DNA of 64,000 nt, from the NCBI RefSeq assembly GCF_009931655.1, contig NZ_CP047984.1, positions 4,171,001-4,235,000 of the forward strand, given 5' to 3'. Positions 63,381-64,000 of the stretch are shown in pieces. The stretch comes from Pontibacter russatus. Its GTDB lineage: Bacteria; Bacteroidota; Bacteroidia; Cytophagales; Hymenobacteraceae. The translations under genes were made by a program, and so were the position numbers. Position 1 is the stretch's first letter. Each line of letters starts with the position of its first letter. The notes under the pieces were generated by a model that worked only from the letters and a program-made list of their open reading frames with translations, had not been told where the DNA came from and searched no databases.

Positions 63381-64000
63381 ATGAAAGATAAAGTAGTACT
63401 GATTACAGGCGGAACATCGGGCATAGGCAAGGCGCTGGCTATTTCGTTTGGCAGGGCAGGGGCGAAGGTGGCTTTCTCGGGGCGCAATCCGCAAGGCCTC
63501 GCCCAGACGTCGCAGGAGTTGGCTGCGGCGGGCATCGACAACCTAGCCATTCAGGCGGATGTGAGCGTGGAGGAGCAGTGCGCGCAGATGGTGCAGCAGG
63601 TTATTGACCGATATGGTGGATTGGATGTGCTCATCAACAATGCCGGCATCTCGATGCGCGCGCTGTTCGAGGAGGTGGACCTGGATGTGATCCGCAAAGT
63701 GATGGACATTAACTTCTGGGGCACCGTGTACAGCACCAAATTCGCGCTGCCTTATATACTGGAACGCAGAGGTTCCATCATCGGCATATCCTCCATTGCG
63801 GGTTACCGGGGCCTGCCCGCCCGCACGGGCTACTCGGCCTCCAAATTTGCCATGCACGGTTTTCTGGAGACGCTTCGCACCGAACTGCTGCACAAGGGCG
63901 TACATGTGATGGTTGCCTGCCCGGGCTTTACGGCCTCCAACATCCGCAACACCGCGTTGGCTGCCAACGGGCAGCAGCAGGGCGAGTCGCCGCGCGAGGA
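63381..64000 (+). CDS. Short-chain dehydrogenase/reductase (cut by the window edge)
   Basis: 206 codons are visible with no stop. The Rossmann opening VVLITGGTSGIGKALA (TGxxxGIG), NNAG at about 92-95, Ser in GISSIAG, and the catalytic Y-x3-K in GYSASKFAMHGFL are present. The PGFTASNIRNTAL region is next. The protein is an NAD(P)-dependent oxidoreductase of unknown substrate, expected to end about 60 residues past the edge. Confidence 0.93.
   Translation, partial: MKDKVVLITGGTSGIGKALAISFGRAGAKVAFSGRNPQGLAQTSQELAAAGIDNLAIQADVSVEEQCAQMVQQVIDRYGGLDVLINNAGISMRALFEEVDLDVIRKVMDINFWGTVYSTKFALPYILERRGSIIGISSIAGYRGLPARTGYSASKFAMHGFLETLRTELLHKGVHVMVACPGFTASNIRNTALAANGQQQGESPRE

Noticed and set aside
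1-64000. tRNA, rRNA, tmRNA or known riboswitch
   Set aside because: I looked through all longer spacers and found no clover-leaf, CCA end or recognisable riboswitch core.

Overview
The window is chromosomal DNA from a member of the Bacteroidota, most likely the Cytophagales family Hymenobacteraceae (Pontibacter/Hymenobacter-like). I infer this from Bacteroidota-type promoters (TAnnTTTG at -7), weak or absent Shine-Dalgarno sites, many lipoproteins, the PorT, YhcH, TIGR02757 and SWFGD protein types, and G+C-rich coding regions. The resident DNA is peppered with the palindrome TATATA, about twenty copies in the first 10 kb by eye, in genes and spacers alike. The two insertion sequences lack it.

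Layout. 1-2632 (minus): a run of small membrane proteins under a MarR/ArsR-like winged-helix regulator, with two copies of an ACTTTG-N5-CAAAGT operator. 3397-6819: a large lipoprotein fusing ThuA, PQQ-type sugar dehydrogenase, PKD and cytochrome c modules. 7097-9249: a DsbA-like protein with an apparent frameshift, a DUF1801 protein and a CDF cation exporter. 9373-13852: response regulator, histidine kinase, SulP transporter and beta-carbonic anhydrase. Four 11-bp repeats sit between the kinase and SulP, so this looks like one regulated bicarbonate/anion unit. 14046-25261: envelope proteins, a disordered SWFGD protein, topoisomerase III, a phosphoesterase, YdcF- and TlpA-like proteins and a luciferase-like oxidoreductase. 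25511-29736: the haem genes hemJ and hemN, divergent from a D-amino-acid lyase-like gene and a GH25 lysozyme. 29911-33029: topA and sixA.

33148-42924 is the most distinctive block. An orphan ParA ATPase is followed by a 1426-residue soluble chemoreceptor built from about ten Nik1-type HAMP repeats, eight of them near-identical 276-bp DNA units. Then come CheW, CheY, a P2-less CheA, a CheC-like phosphatase and a protein resembling the putative AbiC phage-resistance family. There are no transmembrane segments in the receptor and no CheR or CheB here. It reads as a cytosolic, ParA-positioned chemosensory array with an unknown input and output.

43117-56702: a ureohydrolase, a holin-like protein, a 16-Cys copper-binding-type protein, RecQ, an S8 protease with a P/E/A/T-rich linker, a LexA-like regulator, pirin, TIGR02757, YhcH and MutS2. 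56975-59990 holds two decayed insertion sequences, IS1182-like and IS256-like, lying end to end. An A+T-rich orphan lipoprotein and a perfect 32-bp hairpin repeat lie nearby. 60040-64000: a GH43-like enzyme, a conserved unknown, an RlmD-type rRNA methyltransferase and the start of a short-chain dehydrogenase cut by the window edge. No rRNA, tRNA or CRISPR was seen.
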